NCBI GenBank assembly: GCA_031552995.1
Contig: JAVBMB010000069.1
Location: 1-5,910 of the forward strand
Reading direction: 5' to 3'
DNA: 5,910 nt
Source of the DNA: JAVBMB01 sp031552995
GTDB lineage: Bacteria; Bacillota; Clostridia; Oscillospirales; Butyricicoccaceae
Position 1 is the stretch's first letter, and every line of letters begins with the position of its first letter. The translations under genes and the position numbers were made by a program. The notes under the pieces are model-generated. The model saw only the letters and a list, made by a program, of their open reading frames with translations. It was not told the DNA's origin and ran no database searches. Shown here piece after piece: positions 4,886 through 5,910 of the stretch.

Positions 4886-4931
4886 GATAAGAAAATGATA
4901 TACAAAAAAACCAGTCGACAGGAGAGAAGCT

Positions 4932-5910
4932 ATGAACAATCATTTTAAAGCGACAACCGATGCCCTGATGAGCCAGACCGGCCTTGCCGGCGGTGCTTAC
5001 GCCATCATTGAGGACGGAAAAGTGACCGAAGCCGAATGCTTCGGCTATGCCGACCCCGCAACGAAGCGCCCGGTCACGATTGATTCTTTTTTTGACATCG
5101 CATCGAACTCCAAAGCGTTTACGACCATGCTTGGCGCAATAGCCAGCGACGAGGGGCTGTTCGACTGGGATACTCCGGTAAAGACATACATGCCGGATTT
5201 TTCCATGCCGGATAAGTATATGACCGACAATGTCACAGGGCGCGATCTCGCGTCGCACAGAACCGGCGTGCCGCGTCACGACCTCGTGCGCGACCGTGTC
5301 GTCGGCACAAGGCTCGACACGGTCATGCGTTCGGCGTTTATGGAGAGTACATATCCCTTCCGCACAAAATATCAATACAACAACCAGCAGTTCATCGTGC
5401 TGGGTTATGTTATCGAGAGGATATACGGCAAAACGTGGGAACAGCTCGTCGCCGAAAAAATCGCCGCGCCGCTTGGCATGGAAATGCGCTTCCGCGGCCC
5501 CGACTGTGATTTAAGTGGCCTTGACTGCGCGCTTCCGCACGCCACGGACGGCTTCGCGCCGTATCGCGTCACCTATGCCAACAGCCCGGTATCCGGCCCT
5601 GCGGGCGGCATAAGGACAAACCTGAAGAGCATGATTAAATGGGCGCGCCTGATGGCGAACAAGGGCGAGGTCGACGGCCTTCGCCTGTGTTCCGAAAAGG
5701 CGTGGAACGAGCTTATCCGCCCGGCAATCTATTGCTTTGACGAAGTCGAATGTGAGCGAGAAAAGGCTAACTGCTACGCGTGCGCATGGCACCGCAGCGT
5801 CTATAACGGCGTCGATGTCGTGCACCACAGCGGCTCGATAAACGGCTTCAACTCGCGTGTCGGCTTCCTGCCGGGCAGGAACACGGCGTTTGTCGCGCTT
5901 CTCAACACCG
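4932..5910 (+). CDS. Serine beta-lactamase-like hydrolase, S12 family (3' end outside window)
   Basis: 326 codons are visible and the frame is still open at the window edge. The fold is that of class C beta-lactamases, D-Ala-D-Ala carboxypeptidases and esterases (family S12). Seen in order are the SxxK nucleophile motif S58-N-S-K61 in FDIASNSKAFTT, the DLASHRTGVPRHD block (105-117), the Tyr-x-Asn motif Y149-N-N151 in YQYNNQQFIVLGY, PAGGIRTNLKSMIKWARLM (223-241), and HSG (299-301) in VVHHSGSINGFNSRVGFLP, the equivalent of the KTG box. All three catalytic motifs are intact. No signal peptide or membrane segment is visible, so the visible part looks cytoplasmic and a peptidase or esterase role on a small substrate is more likely than antibiotic resistance. 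The blocks resemble S12 hydrolases that carry a C-terminal DUF3471 domain, but that part would lie outside the window. The ATG follows AGGAG (4920-4924) at 7 nt and lies 46 nt after the dehydrogenase stop with no terminator between, suggesting one operon. Confidence 0.9.
   Translation, partial: MNNHFKATTDALMSQTGLAGGAYAIIEDGKVTEAECFGYADPATKRPVTIDSFFDIASNSKAFTTMLGAIASDEGLFDWDTPVKTYMPDFSMPDKYMTDNVTGRDLASHRTGVPRHDLVRDRVVGTRLDTVMRSAFMESTYPFRTKYQYNNQQFIVLGYVIERIYGKTWEQLVAEKIAAPLGMEMRFRGPDCDLSGLDCALPHATDGFAPYRVTYANSPVSGPAGGIRTNLKSMIKWARLMANKGEVDGLRLCSEKAWNELIRPAIYCFDEVECEREKANCYACAWHRSVYNGVDVVHHSGSINGFNSRVGFLPGRNTAFVALLNT

Noticed and set aside
1..5910. Mobile elements, CRISPR arrays, tRNA or rRNA genes, attachment sites
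   Set aside because: No transposase or integrase-like product, no regularly spaced direct repeats, no tRNA-like cloverleaf or rRNA sequence, and no flanking duplications were seen on either strand.

Overview
The window looks like a chromosomal segment from a Gram-positive anaerobe of the Clostridia type, possibly Oscillospiraceae/Ruminococcaceae-like. This is an inference from four things: the gene order rpsM-rpsK-rpsD-rpoA-rplQ, the zinc-ribbon form of S4, the short 113-residue L17, and strong AGGAGG-type ribosome binding sites. The species cannot be named from this sequence. Codons lean towards G/C in the third position, and no stretch stands out as foreign.

Left part (1-2775, + strand): the end of the ribosomal-protein supercluster. 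It holds the tail of S13, then S11, S4, the RNA polymerase alpha subunit and L17, and closes with a textbook intrinsic terminator. S11 and S4 are tightly packed. Two gaps hold RNA structure: the 152-nt rpsD-rpoA gap has a small hairpin, and the 69-nt rpoA-rplQ gap has a perfect 24-bp palindrome just before the L17 ribosome binding site.

Middle (2776-3817): a gene-free convergent gap with a second long hairpin, then a minus-strand gene for a small SLT-type lytic transglycosylase with no signal peptide. Upstream of it is a close match to a sigma-28 (SigD/FliA, motility) promoter. A perfect TATAAT box drives the next gene in the opposite direction, so this is a divergent promoter region. It also holds two short inverted repeats.

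Right part (3818-5910, + strand): a tartrate/D-malate dehydrogenase-family NAD-dependent decarboxylating oxidoreductase. After 46 nt comes a serine beta-lactamase-like hydrolase (S12 family), cut by the window edge. The two are probably co-transcribed.

No mobile element, CRISPR array, tRNA or rRNA was seen, and I do not see a clearly new multi-gene system. The most useful leads are regulatory: the palindrome before rplQ, the sigma-28-like promoter on the transglycosylase gene, and the inverted repeats in the divergent promoter region.
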